Source: JAVJSU01 sp040219275 (GTDB lineage Bacteria > Chloroflexota > Anaerolineae > Aggregatilineales > Phototrophicaceae). From it: 28,481 nucleotides of DNA. Location of the stretch: the NCBI GenBank assembly GCA_040219275.1, contig JAVJSU010000074.1, positions 1 through 28,481 of the forward strand, given 5' to 3'. Positions 1-7,590 of the stretch are shown here, piece after piece (the stretch's first letter is position 1; every line of letters starts with the position of its first letter). The notes under the pieces are model-generated. The model saw nothing but the letters and a program-made list of their open reading frames with translations. It was not told where the DNA came from and searched no databases. The position numbers and the translations under genes were made by a program.

Positions 1-41
1 AAACGACTGCGCCATTTACCATAATTTCTAGAGCTGAACAT
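1..41 (-). CDS. Start of an unidentified protein, cut by the window edge
   Basis: An ATG at 41-39 on the minus strand is preceded by a near-perfect Shine-Dalgarno GGAGGAG (complement of 49-55) with a 7-base spacer. This is the strongest ribosome binding site in the left part of the window. Thirteen codons remain in the window without a stop, reading MFSSRNYGKWRSR. That is too short to identify, so no function can be given. The gene would be divergent from the sugar isomerase at 268. A false positive cannot be excluded because only 41 bases are visible. Confidence 0.4.
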   Translation of the reverse strand, partial: MFSSRNYGKWRSR

Positions 42-210
42 TGGGGGTCTCCTCCAGGCTGTTTTGTGAGAAATTCAACCTTACCAGAGACTTCCTTTTG
101 TTCAACTCGCTCATTTGTTCAGTGTACGGTTGCTAGTAAAATTTCAAATATGACGATCGGATACTCGTAAAAATCAGCGTTGAGTTTTATCATCACTGTT
201 ACAAGTTTGA

Positions 211-239
211 TTGACAGTAAGTAGTCGACTTTTTATCCG
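211..239 (+). promoter_or_regulatory. Possible sigma70-type promoter for the isomerase/dehydrogenase pair
   Basis: A perfect -35 hexamer TTGACA lies at 211-216. At a 17-base spacing is a weak -10, TATCCG, at 234-239. This lies about 30 bases before the ATG at 268, with an AAGGA ribosome-binding-like sequence near 251-255. The -10 is poor, so this is only a candidate. Confidence 0.3.
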
Positions 240-267
240 GCGTGATCGCAAAGGACATTGAACTATT

Positions 268-1029
268 ATGGCAGATTTAATTCCTATTTCAGTACAACTT
301 TACTCGCTTAGAGATGCTTTAGTGGAGGACTTCGAAGGGGTGATTGATCGACTGGCGGATATTGGTTTTGTCTCCGTAGAACCATATGGAGGATTGCCCA
401 TTCCCGCTGAAGATGCGGCAAAATTGTTTAGCTCTTCGGGATTTAAGATGGTAAGCGCCCACCTACCGCCACCTGTCGGCGATGATAAGAACAAGGTGCT
501 CGATATGGCGGCGGCATACGGTATTCAGCGCCTTGCTGTGCCTTTCTTCCCTCCGGATCAATTTGCAAGCATCGATAGCATCAAGCAACTGGCAGACATC
601 TTGAATGAAGCTCATGCCAACGCAAAAGCCGCCAATCTTAGCCTTGGTTATCATAATCATTGGTGGGAATTTTACGCGGTTGAGGGGCAAATCGGCTACG
701 ATGTTTTGCTTGATAACATTGATCCAGCAATCTTTATGGAAGTGGACACCTATTGGGTGAAAACCGGCGGTCATGATCCGGTTGAGGTAATTTCACGTTT
801 GGGAAGCCGTGCGCCGTTACTGCACATTAAAGACGGTCCAGCCAACACCGATGATCCAATGGTGGCGGCAGGCGAAGGTGTGATGGATATTCCCGGGATT
901 GTGGATGCGGGTGGCGATCATGTCGAAATGCTTGTAGTTGAGCTTGATCGTTGCGCGACGGACATGATGACTGCGGTAGAAGACAGCTTTAATTATCTCG
1001 TAAACGAAGGGCTGGGACATGGTCGCTAA
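268..1029 (+). CDS. Sugar phosphate isomerase/epimerase, xylose-isomerase-like TIM barrel
   Basis: 253 aa, the full length usual for the AP-endonuclease-2/xylose-isomerase-like superfamily. These cytosolic, metal-dependent enzymes interconvert sugars or keto-acids. The superfamily metal and catalytic positions are visible: the YHNHWWEF segment (H129, N130, H131), FMEVD (E158, D160), LHIKDG (H186, K188, D189), the AGEGVMDIPG turn near 202-210, and VVELD with E225. The N-terminal SVQLYSLRD is also typical. No signal peptide or membrane segment is seen. It overlaps the next gene by 11 bases, so the two are co-transcribed and probably translationally coupled. Pairing with a Gfo/Idh dehydrogenase is common in inositol and uncommon-sugar catabolism. 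The substrate cannot be named from sequence. Confidence 0.88.
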   Translation: MADLIPISVQLYSLRDALVEDFEGVIDRLADIGFVSVEPYGGLPIPAEDAAKLFSSSGFKMVSAHLPPPVGDDKNKVLDMAAAYGIQRLAVPFFPPDQFASIDSIKQLADILNEAHANAKAANLSLGYHNHWWEFYAVEGQIGYDVLLDNIDPAIFMEVDTYWVKTGGHDPVEVISRLGSRAPLLHIKDGPANTDDPMVAAGEGVMDIPGIVDAGGDHVEMLVVELDRCATDMMTAVEDSFNYLVNEGLGHGR

Positions 1030-2107
1030 AGTCAAAGTTGGTATTATCGGGGTTGGCAATATCGCACCAGCATACGTGCGAGGGTGTAATCAATTTGAAA
1101 TTTTGGAATTAGTTGCTTGTGCTGATATTGATATGGCACGCGCAGAGAATTTTGCCAGCGAGAATGGCATCAGGGCGCTTTCAATTGACGATTTGTTGGC
1201 GGACGAGGATATTCGTATCGTCATTAATCTGACTATTCCCGCAGTCCATGCCGAAGTCACTTTGAAGATTATCAACGCAGGTAAGAACGCTTACAGTGAA
1301 AAACCGCTAGGATTGACTCGTGAACAGGGTAAAAGCATATTGGAAGCCGCAGATGCTAAAGGTGTGTTGATAGGGTGTGCCCCGGATACATTTTTGGGCG
1401 GTGGTATTCAAACGTGCCGTAAGTTGATTGATGATGGTGCAATTGGCAGACCGGTTGCCGCAACTGCCTTCCTTGCCGGACACGGACCTGAATCATGGCA
1501 CCCCAATCCCATCTTTTTCTATCAATTTGGTGGTGGTCCATTATTTGACATGGGACCGTACTATATCACGGCGCTTGTGAATTTGATGGGAGGGGTTAAG
1601 CGCGTTACATCGTCAGCGCAGAAATCCTTTACTGAGCGGATTGCTAAAAACGGCGATGCTCTGAAAGTTGAAGTGAATACGCATGTTGCCGGTGTACTAG
1701 ATTTTGAAAGTGGTGCAGTGGCGACCATGATAACCAGTTTTGACGTGTGGCAACACGCTTTGCCACGCATCGAGATTTATGGTTCAGAAGGCTCTATCAG
1801 CGTGCCTGATCCCAATACCTTTATTGGTCCAGTGAAGTTATGGACAACGGAAAATCCTGAATGGACAGAAGTTCCACTCACGCATTCCGATCAAGTGGGG
1901 CGGGGTATCGGTGTTGCAGATATGGCATATGCACTCAATTCCGGTAGAAAACATCGCGCAAGTGGGGCGCTCGCCTTTCATGTATTGGATGTGATGCAAA
2001 CGCTGGAAGAATCATCAGCGCAAGAGAAACACCTCTATCTTGAAAGTCCGGTGGCAAGACCACCCGCGTTGCCAATTGGTCTTGCTGAGGGGCAATTGGA
2101 CGCATAA
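1019..2107 (+). CDS. Gfo/Idh/MocA family NAD(P)-dependent sugar oxidoreductase
   Basis: 362 aa, a normal family length. The N-terminal Rossmann fold opens with VGIIGVGNIAPAY (glycine motif at about 8-20). The diagnostic SEKPLGLT motif follows, with E94-K95-P96, in which the Lys is the usual catalytic/nicotinamide-contacting residue. The C-terminal alpha/beta domain includes GPLFDMGPYY, the conserved Asp-x-Gly-x-Tyr stretch of the active site. The start codon lies inside the end of the isomerase gene, with a GAAGGG ribosome-binding sequence at 1006-1011. The family oxidises or reduces hydroxyls of sugars, inositols and related compounds. With the upstream isomerase it probably forms a two-step sugar-conversion module. 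The exact substrate is unknown. Confidence 0.9.
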   Translation: MVAKVKVGIIGVGNIAPAYVRGCNQFEILELVACADIDMARAENFASENGIRALSIDDLLADEDIRIVINLTIPAVHAEVTLKIINAGKNAYSEKPLGLTREQGKSILEAADAKGVLIGCAPDTFLGGGIQTCRKLIDDGAIGRPVAATAFLAGHGPESWHPNPIFFYQFGGGPLFDMGPYYITALVNLMGGVKRVTSSAQKSFTERIAKNGDALKVEVNTHVAGVLDFESGAVATMITSFDVWQHALPRIEIYGSEGSISVPDPNTFIGPVKLWTTENPEWTEVPLTHSDQVGRGIGVADMAYALNSGRKHRASGALAFHVLDVMQTLEESSAQEKHLYLESPVARPPALPIGLAEGQLDA

Positions 2108-2124
2108 AATTCTGTGAATGTCGT

Positions 2125-2150
2125 TGGGCGGAGGTCAATTCCTCCGCCCA
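2125..2150. terminator. GC-rich hairpin between convergent genes
   Basis: TGGGCGGAGG (2125-2134) pairs perfectly with CCTCCGCCCA (2141-2150) around the six-base loop TCAATT. It sits between the stop of the dehydrogenase (2107) and the stop of the GH43-like gene (2152), so it could serve both strands. The U-tract is short (TTTAG on the plus strand), so termination strength is uncertain. Confidence 0.6.
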
Positions 2151-2151
2151 T

Positions 2152-3618
2152 TTAGAGCATGATCGGAATATAATCCACCCAATCGAAAAAAGCGTCGGTT
2201 GTGCTTTTACGCCCGTTGCCTGTGGCGTAAACTCCGAAATAGACTCCACTTTGTAATCCGGTAACCGCCTGCGAGAGGTAATGTGCTTCACCTGTTGCGA
2301 GTTGTTTTTCTTCAGCGTCCAGTAGTTGATATGAAAAATTATATGACCAATTATTTGCGCTCACGATGAGCTGAAGTAAACCATTTAGCGGGATATTCTC
2401 ATAGGCGACGATTGCCGAGAGACTCCCGATTTTTCTGCGGACGATTACGCTACGGGTATTTTCCGAGAGTGATGTGACAGCAATCTCGTAATGATGATTT
2501 TCGTCCACATAGATGGCGAGACCCGCTTCTTCCTGTCCGCGTTGTGGCTCAAAGTCAATCGTTGTGGCGATTTTGCACTGTCCATGACGTTGCTTATGTG
2601 CGACGAACAGGGGAGTTTCGGTACTGTTGAGCGTATGGTCACTTCCGCTAAGTCGTAACCAACCTGCACGATCTTCCACCGACCATTCGGAATCGTCGGG
2701 TGTCTGACGAATAAATTGCCACTCTAGCTGTAATTCCGGCAAAACGAAGTCATCACGATGCTCGTCAGGCGCTAATTCCGCGTCATCAGCTTTATTTATT
2801 GAAGGTAGATCACCACTAAGACTCGCGATATGGATGATTGAACCAAGGTGTGAGTTTGCATTAGAGTCAAACGGTTGATACAGCGCAATTTGCCCGCCGT
2901 CTGCTGTATCTATAATTTCAATTGCGTGATCTACATGGAGAAGTAACCCTGTGTTCTGATCTAGCAAAGGCGATTGCACCCTGTCAGGCTTATAGTTGCC
3001 GTTGATCGTTGGGCTGGTAAGCAAGGTGACCAGTTTTTCGCCACCAATCTGGTTTGTGGTTGCCAGAAGCGTGTAAGCATCATCTATGTGGTACAGATGC
3101 GGCGCGTGTAGAAAATGCCCATCCTCCGCTTTCCAGATAACCGTTTCCTCGGACAGATGATCGCCAGTTTCCAGATTGATTTCGCAGATGCTTGCCGATG
3201 ATCCGGTAGAGAAGACGCAATATGCGCGATTGTCTTTGTCGAAGAATAACGAGGCGCGTTGAGCATCACCTTTTACCTGTACTGGCGTATTCCATGATCC
3301 AATCGGGTCGTCTGTGCTCAGAAGAAAGTGCTGATTATATTCGGTCAGCGTAGCTAACAGATAAAATTTACCCTGATTGTGGCGCAGAGTTGGATACCGG
3401 ATGCCGTGAATTGATTTCGTTTGTGGAATTAAGGCGTTGACATGAATTTGAGACAGACCGTAGCAAATGGGTTGCCACTGGATAAGATCAGTGCTCTGGA
3501 AGATAGGTAGGGCAGGAAAATATTGAAAGGAACTACACACCATATAATAGATGTCTTGTACGCGGCAAATGCTGGCATCAGGAAAATGACCAACAGCGAG
3601 GCTCGTTTTCTGGCTCAT
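2152..3618 (-). CDS. GH43-like protein with C-terminal ConA-like domain, catalytic residues altered
   Basis: 488 aa, the usual length for a GH43 beta-xylosidase/arabinofuranosidase. The N-terminal five-bladed propeller (about 5-280) opens with VGHFPDASICRVQDIYYMV, where D14 is the general base. GIRYPTLRHNQGKFYLLAT (72-90) matches the GxWAPTIRY region. The C-terminal part (about 295-488) is the ConA-like domain of these enzymes, ending with GVYFGVYATGNG and FFDWVDY. The blocks holding the other two catalytic acids are recognisable but changed. The usual DPSLFFD reads RASLFFD, with Arg at 121 for the pKa-modulating Asp. The usual EGPHLY reads HAPHLY, with His at 171 for the acid Glu. The reading frame is intact, so this is a diverged, possibly non-hydrolytic protein and not a decayed gene. 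No signal peptide is seen, so it is probably cytosolic. The start has AGAAAGG at 3624-3630. Confidence 0.82.
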   Translation of the reverse strand: MSQKTSLAVGHFPDASICRVQDIYYMVCSSFQYFPALPIFQSTDLIQWQPICYGLSQIHVNALIPQTKSIHGIRYPTLRHNQGKFYLLATLTEYNQHFLLSTDDPIGSWNTPVQVKGDAQRASLFFDKDNRAYCVFSTGSSASICEINLETGDHLSEETVIWKAEDGHFLHAPHLYHIDDAYTLLATTNQIGGEKLVTLLTSPTINGNYKPDRVQSPLLDQNTGLLLHVDHAIEIIDTADGGQIALYQPFDSNANSHLGSIIHIASLSGDLPSINKADDAELAPDEHRDDFVLPELQLEWQFIRQTPDDSEWSVEDRAGWLRLSGSDHTLNSTETPLFVAHKQRHGQCKIATTIDFEPQRGQEEAGLAIYVDENHHYEIAVTSLSENTRSVIVRRKIGSLSAIVAYENIPLNGLLQLIVSANNWSYNFSYQLLDAEEKQLATGEAHYLSQAVTGLQSGVYFGVYATGNGRKSTTDAFFDWVDYIPIML

Positions 3619-3654
3619 GGGTGCCTTTCTGCGTCTTGGCTGAATGATGCTTTA

Positions 3655-3666
3655 TATATAGCACAT
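3655..3666 (-). promoter_or_regulatory. Possible extended -10 promoter of the GH43-like gene
   Basis: On the minus strand the sequence reads TGTGCTATATATAAA, a TGn-TATATA extended -10 about 35 bases upstream of the ATG at 3618. No good -35 is present at 16-18 bases, as expected for extended -10 promoters. This is a weak call based on hexamer similarity only. Confidence 0.3.
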
Positions 3667-3709
3667 GACACAGTTTTCTACACCTAAATCGTGAGTATTG
3701 AGTATATCA

Positions 3710-3751
3710 ATGATGAAGCGATGGAAAAGTCAACTATAACCGCTTCATCAT
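3710..3751. repeat. 11-bp perfect inverted repeat downstream of the kinase gene
   Basis: ATGATGAAGCG (3710-3720) and CGCTTCATCAT (3741-3751) are exact reverse complements separated by 20 bases. The repeat begins two bases past the stop of the minus-strand kinase gene (3753), within the 134-bp gap before the GH43-like gene. No T-run follows, so it may be a weak terminator, an mRNA 3'-end stabiliser or a protein binding site. Confidence 0.5.
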
Positions 3752-3752
3752 G

Positions 3753-6700
3753 TTATGAGGTGGATGCGGTTAAGAATGTTTCCGCATGTTCCCGTAAGGT
3801 TTTGTTCTCTCCGCGTTGGATTGCTTCTCTGGCAGTAGTCGCATCAAGCTCATCACGTAGTTGTTTCTTCAATTTTTCTGCTTTTTCCGTGACGTAACGT
3901 ATGAAATTATGTGCAGATTTCACCACCGTAGAAACAATCTCTAGCGCACGTTCTTTTTCACCACGTTCACGTAAAATGCCAGCAATACCCGCAAGACCGA
4001 ATTGATAGGAACGTTCGACCTGAAAATTCTCTGGTAGGTCTATGGCGCGAAGGTAATAATCATATGCGTCATCAAGATTGCCTTTCTGGAACTCGATTTC
4101 CCCTAAAATGGCTAAACCCATCGAAATCATCATTTCGCTCTGTAGGCTCTCTGCTTCTGCGAAGGATTCACGAAGTAGGCGCTCACCTTCGTCCAGATTT
4201 CCCAGAAACCATTGGCTCAGTCCGCGCATCATGAGCGCCATTGCAGTGCCTTGCTTGTCACCAATCGCGGTACGTAACGCATAAGATTCATCAGCAAGTT
4301 TTGATGCGAGGGCAATATCACCCGCAGAAAAGGCAAGCGTTGCAAGATCACCTAACGAATCGGCAATCGTGCGACGATCCCCTAATTCACGGCGAATTTG
4401 TAGACTTTGCTGATAATAATCTTTCGCTAGGTCAAAATCACCGATGACTACAGCAGAGTTGCCTAAGGCACTTAACGAATGCCCGATTCCACTGCGGTCA
4501 CCAATATCTTTGTACAGCCGATATGCTTCCTTGTATAAATCGGATGCGGTTTCATGATCGCCGATAACGAAATGGATCCCGGCAAGGTTATTCAGGGAAA
4601 AAGCCATACCCCGCTTGTGTTTATAGGATTTGAAAATATCGTTCGCTTCGTGAAATAATGCCTTAGCTTCTTTGAACTTACCTAATGCCTGATTAATCTC
4701 GCCTAGATTGTTCAATCCGAACGCGGCGTTCATAGGAGAAAAATCAGGGTTTGTGTGCTGTGACTGGAATAAAATTTCATACGTATCACGCGCTTTTTCG
4801 TAATCTCCGCTCAAAAATTCTGCATAACCACGATTGGCTAACGAGGTGTAGAGTAGATTTGGCTGGCGGGCTTTTTCTGAAAGCTCTGCCGCCTCATTAG
4901 CTACCTCAATAGCACCCTGATAATCGCCTGTGAACATGCAAGCATAACTGAGGTTGTTTAGCGACCAGATGATTTCTCGCGTGTTATTCGTTTCGCTAAA
5001 GTATGAATATGCCGCACTGCTCAGATCATGAACAAGATTGTAGTGTCCTAAGCGTCCTGATAACCATGCTAGCCGCGATTTTGCACGCCAGTAGAGCACG
5101 GTTTCGGATTGATTATCTGCTTCCAGTGCTTTGATAAGTGTGTCAAATGTTGCTATGCCTTCCGTGAGCATACTTCTACCGAGAAAGAATAGTAACATCG
5201 TGTGAAGAACGCGATCAATTTCTTCCCATTGCTTGTTATCTAATGCCCAACGCCAAGCCACGCGAATATTATCGAATTCCACTTCTATCGCATCAATTGT
5301 GGCGGATTCCCGCTTTGTGTCGAAGTTGGCTTCAACTTTGTTCAGGAATTTGCTGTAATAGTCGGCGTGCTTCATATGCACATCGTCTTCGCTTTCAGCG
5401 CAACCCACAAATTGCTCATCGGCATATTGCTGGAGTAATTTGTGCACATAATAGCGCCCATCAGGATTACGAATAAGCAAGGATTTGTTCACTAGATTGG
5501 TTAAGCTCCGTAAGGATGCTCCTGCGACTTTTTGTGCGGCATCGCGTTCAAAGCCACCCCTAAAAATGGACAATTTCGTAAACGCATCCCGTTCATCAGG
5601 TGTGAGCAAGTTCCATGAATAGTCAAAAACTGCCCGAAGACTACGATGACGGTCAGGTATATCGCGCGTATCTGTCTCCAAGAAATCGAGACTTTGTGCC
5701 ATTTCTTCTGTAATTTCTGCCAGCGAAAGCATTTCTACCCACGCCGCAGATAACAAAATGCCGAGCGGCATTCCCTCGACCATACGGCAAATACGTGCGA
5801 CAAATTTCAGATCCTTTGCCTGTAGCTCAAAAGCGGGATTGGCACGTTGGGCGCTTTGTAGGAATAATTTTACTGCACTGTAGTCGAGTGCATCTTCTGG
5901 CGTTTCCCATTCAGGGAAGTCCATGCCGTTCAGATGGAATAATGTTTCACCACTGAGGTTTAGGCGTTCTCTGGAGGTCACTAGAACATTCACCTGAGCG
6001 GCGGCACGTAAAATGTCACTGACAATATTTGCTCCACTGATAACATGCTCAAAGTTATCCATGACTAGAAGAACTTCTTTGTCGCTCAGAAAATCCCCGA
6101 GTTGATATTCCGGCGAACGTTGATCTTGTAGGAATGAATAGCCGACTGCATCTGCAATGGCGCTGGCGATGTCTTCGGGTGCGCTTAACGGCGCTAATGG
6201 TACAAAGAATATGCCATCACTGTAATTCAACAGTTGATCCTCTGCCGCCGCTAATGACAGCCGTGTTTTACCCATCCCACCCGGACCGATAATTGTGAGT
6301 AGTCGGATATTGGGATTATTCATGAGGTGTTCAATTTGCGCTAATTCATCTTCGCGCCCGACAAACGGTGTCGTTTGCGCGGGCAGATTGTGTTTGATCT
6401 TATTGGGTGTCGGGGTGGGCGTTACGAAGCGATCATTGCTTTCTCGAATGCGTGCTGGATAAATTGATGATGTGCTTGCCAGACCACCTTGCATAATGAT
6501 TTCGAGTTCGGCACCAACGAGACGGATGCTCGGAATGCGCGCGTTCGGGTCTTTTTCCAACATACGGTAAATCAGATCAACCAATTCGACAGGCGCATCA
6601 GGACGCAGGTCTTCAAGGTCAGGCGTAGGTTCACTCAATATTGCGGTAATAAGTTGACCAATCGAATCGCCAGAGAAGGGATGCCTGTGTGTGAGTAACT

Positions 6701-7307
6701 CAAATAGCATTACGCCAAAAGACCAGATATCTGAACGCGAGTCTGCTGATTCTCCCTTTAGAGATTCGGGTGACATATAATCTGGCGTACCAACAGAGAC
6801 ATCAATCTGCGTGATTCGCTCTTTTTTGCCCATGTAAGCCACACCGAAATCCGTGAGGCGCGGCGTATTATCGTCTGCAATCAGCACATTCGCAGGTTTG
6901 ATGTCACGATGGATGATTTTGAGATAGTGGGCGCGTGTTAGTGCATCTGCCAGTTCAATGGCTAATTTAAGCACTTGCTCAACGGGTAGTTTGCCTTCAT
7001 TTTTGATGACTGAGTTTAATGCCCCGCCTGCCACATACTCCATCACGATGTAATGACTGTCACCATCTTGCACTGTTTCAAATACTTTTACGATATTCGG
7101 ATGGTTGAGTTCACGCAGTGCCTCAGCTTCACGTTCAAAACGGGTGAGGATGCTTGAATCATGGGCAACGGCTTCTGATTTGAGCAATTTTAGCGCGACG
7201 TTTTTGCCAGATTGCTGATCGATGGCACGGAAGACCGTCCCCATACCACCGGCACCAATTTGTTCTTTTATTTCGTAACGATTACAAATAAGATGTGATT
7301 GCGTCAT
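3753..7307 (-). CDS. Ser/Thr protein kinase with NB-ARC (STAND) ATPase and TPR repeats
   Basis: 1184 aa from the chosen ATG at 7307, which has AGGA about 7 bases upstream. An in-frame ATG at 7400 would add 31 poorly conserved residues. Residues 10-275 are a complete Hanks-type (PknB-like) kinase: glycine loop GAGGMGTVF (18-26), K40, catalytic HRDIKPAN with D135, DFG at 153-155, and SPE in place of APE. After a Pro/Thr linker (about 280-312), FVGRE and the P-loop GPGGMGKTR (341-349) start an NB-ARC-type NTPase. It has a kinase-2 motif LLVMDNFEH and LVTSRERL, then a winged-helix region. Roughly residues 680-1110 are tandem TPRs recognisable by NNLG/ALG..A...GD repeats. No membrane segment is seen, so it is cytosolic, unlike PknB with PASTA domains. 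The family pattern suggests a ligand- or partner-gated kinase hub. Substrates are unknown. It is divergent from the YifB gene. Confidence 0.9.
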   Translation of the reverse strand: MTQSHLICNRYEIKEQIGAGGMGTVFRAIDQQSGKNVALKLLKSEAVAHDSSILTRFEREAEALRELNHPNIVKVFETVQDGDSHYIVMEYVAGGALNSVIKNEGKLPVEQVLKLAIELADALTRAHYLKIIHRDIKPANVLIADDNTPRLTDFGVAYMGKKERITQIDVSVGTPDYMSPESLKGESADSRSDIWSFGVMLFELLTHRHPFSGDSIGQLITAILSEPTPDLEDLRPDAPVELVDLIYRMLEKDPNARIPSIRLVGAELEIIMQGGLASTSSIYPARIRESNDRFVTPTPTPNKIKHNLPAQTTPFVGREDELAQIEHLMNNPNIRLLTIIGPGGMGKTRLSLAAAEDQLLNYSDGIFFVPLAPLSAPEDIASAIADAVGYSFLQDQRSPEYQLGDFLSDKEVLLVMDNFEHVISGANIVSDILRAAAQVNVLVTSRERLNLSGETLFHLNGMDFPEWETPEDALDYSAVKLFLQSAQRANPAFELQAKDLKFVARICRMVEGMPLGILLSAAWVEMLSLAEITEEMAQSLDFLETDTRDIPDRHRSLRAVFDYSWNLLTPDERDAFTKLSIFRGGFERDAAQKVAGASLRSLTNLVNKSLLIRNPDGRYYVHKLLQQYADEQFVGCAESEDDVHMKHADYYSKFLNKVEANFDTKRESATIDAIEVEFDNIRVAWRWALDNKQWEEIDRVLHTMLLFFLGRSMLTEGIATFDTLIKALEADNQSETVLYWRAKSRLAWLSGRLGHYNLVHDLSSAAYSYFSETNNTREIIWSLNNLSYACMFTGDYQGAIEVANEAAELSEKARQPNLLYTSLANRGYAEFLSGDYEKARDTYEILFQSQHTNPDFSPMNAAFGLNNLGEINQALGKFKEAKALFHEANDIFKSYKHKRGMAFSLNNLAGIHFVIGDHETASDLYKEAYRLYKDIGDRSGIGHSLSALGNSAVVIGDFDLAKDYYQQSLQIRRELGDRRTIADSLGDLATLAFSAGDIALASKLADESYALRTAIGDKQGTAMALMMRGLSQWFLGNLDEGERLLRESFAEAESLQSEMMISMGLAILGEIEFQKGNLDDAYDYYLRAIDLPENFQVERSYQFGLAGIAGILRERGEKERALEIVSTVVKSAHNFIRYVTEKAEKLKKQLRDELDATTAREAIQRGENKTLREHAETFLTASTS

Positions 7308-7590
7308 TGTGTTTTCCTGATGTGACTGTTTCTGCATAGGCAGGGATTTTGTTTCATTGTAGACGTGTTGTGATAGAGTTATCTTAACATTGGGTCGCAA
7401 AAATGTTATGCGCGTTGGAAATTTGTAATTACAGTATCATTTGACTTAAAAATTGTAGCTCTAATTTGTTGTACGTGAACCTATCGCAAAAAGTTGTCAG
7501 TGTTTCAATATTCCAACAGGTTATCACCATAAACATGCCCGTTGATCGCTTATACTGTAACTGTATCGCTTAACACTAGGATTGCTTGCT
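7308..7590. other. Divergent intergenic region between kinase and YifB genes
   Basis: About 280 bases serve two divergent genes. A perfect 10-bp palindrome TGTAATTACA lies at 7424-7433, about 115 bases upstream of the kinase ATG. It resembles a small-regulator operator, though AT-rich palindromes of this size can arise by chance. TATACT at 7551-7556 could be a -10 for the YifB gene, but no matching -35 is seen. No RNA gene is evident. Confidence 0.3.

Noticed and set aside
41..127. A 28-codon minus-strand frame ahead of the left-edge gene
   Set aside because: It ends inside the next gene's start and has no convincing ribosome binding site. A leader peptide is conceivable but unsupported.
3753..7307. 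STAND proteins as an antiphage defence system
   Set aside because: STAND ATPases occur in defence, but here they are fused to intact Ser/Thr kinases. No nuclease, protease, TIR or other effector and no defence neighbours are present.
7308..7400. ATG at 7400 as the kinase start, adding 31 residues
   Set aside because: The added residues do not look like kinase sequence, and the ATG at 7307 has an AGGA at the right distance and begins just before the kinase fold.
7582..7590. TTG at 7582 as the YifB start
   Set aside because: It lies only one base after the AGG, too close to serve as its start codon, and would add three residues that break the ungapped match to the family N-terminus. ATG 7591 fits both.
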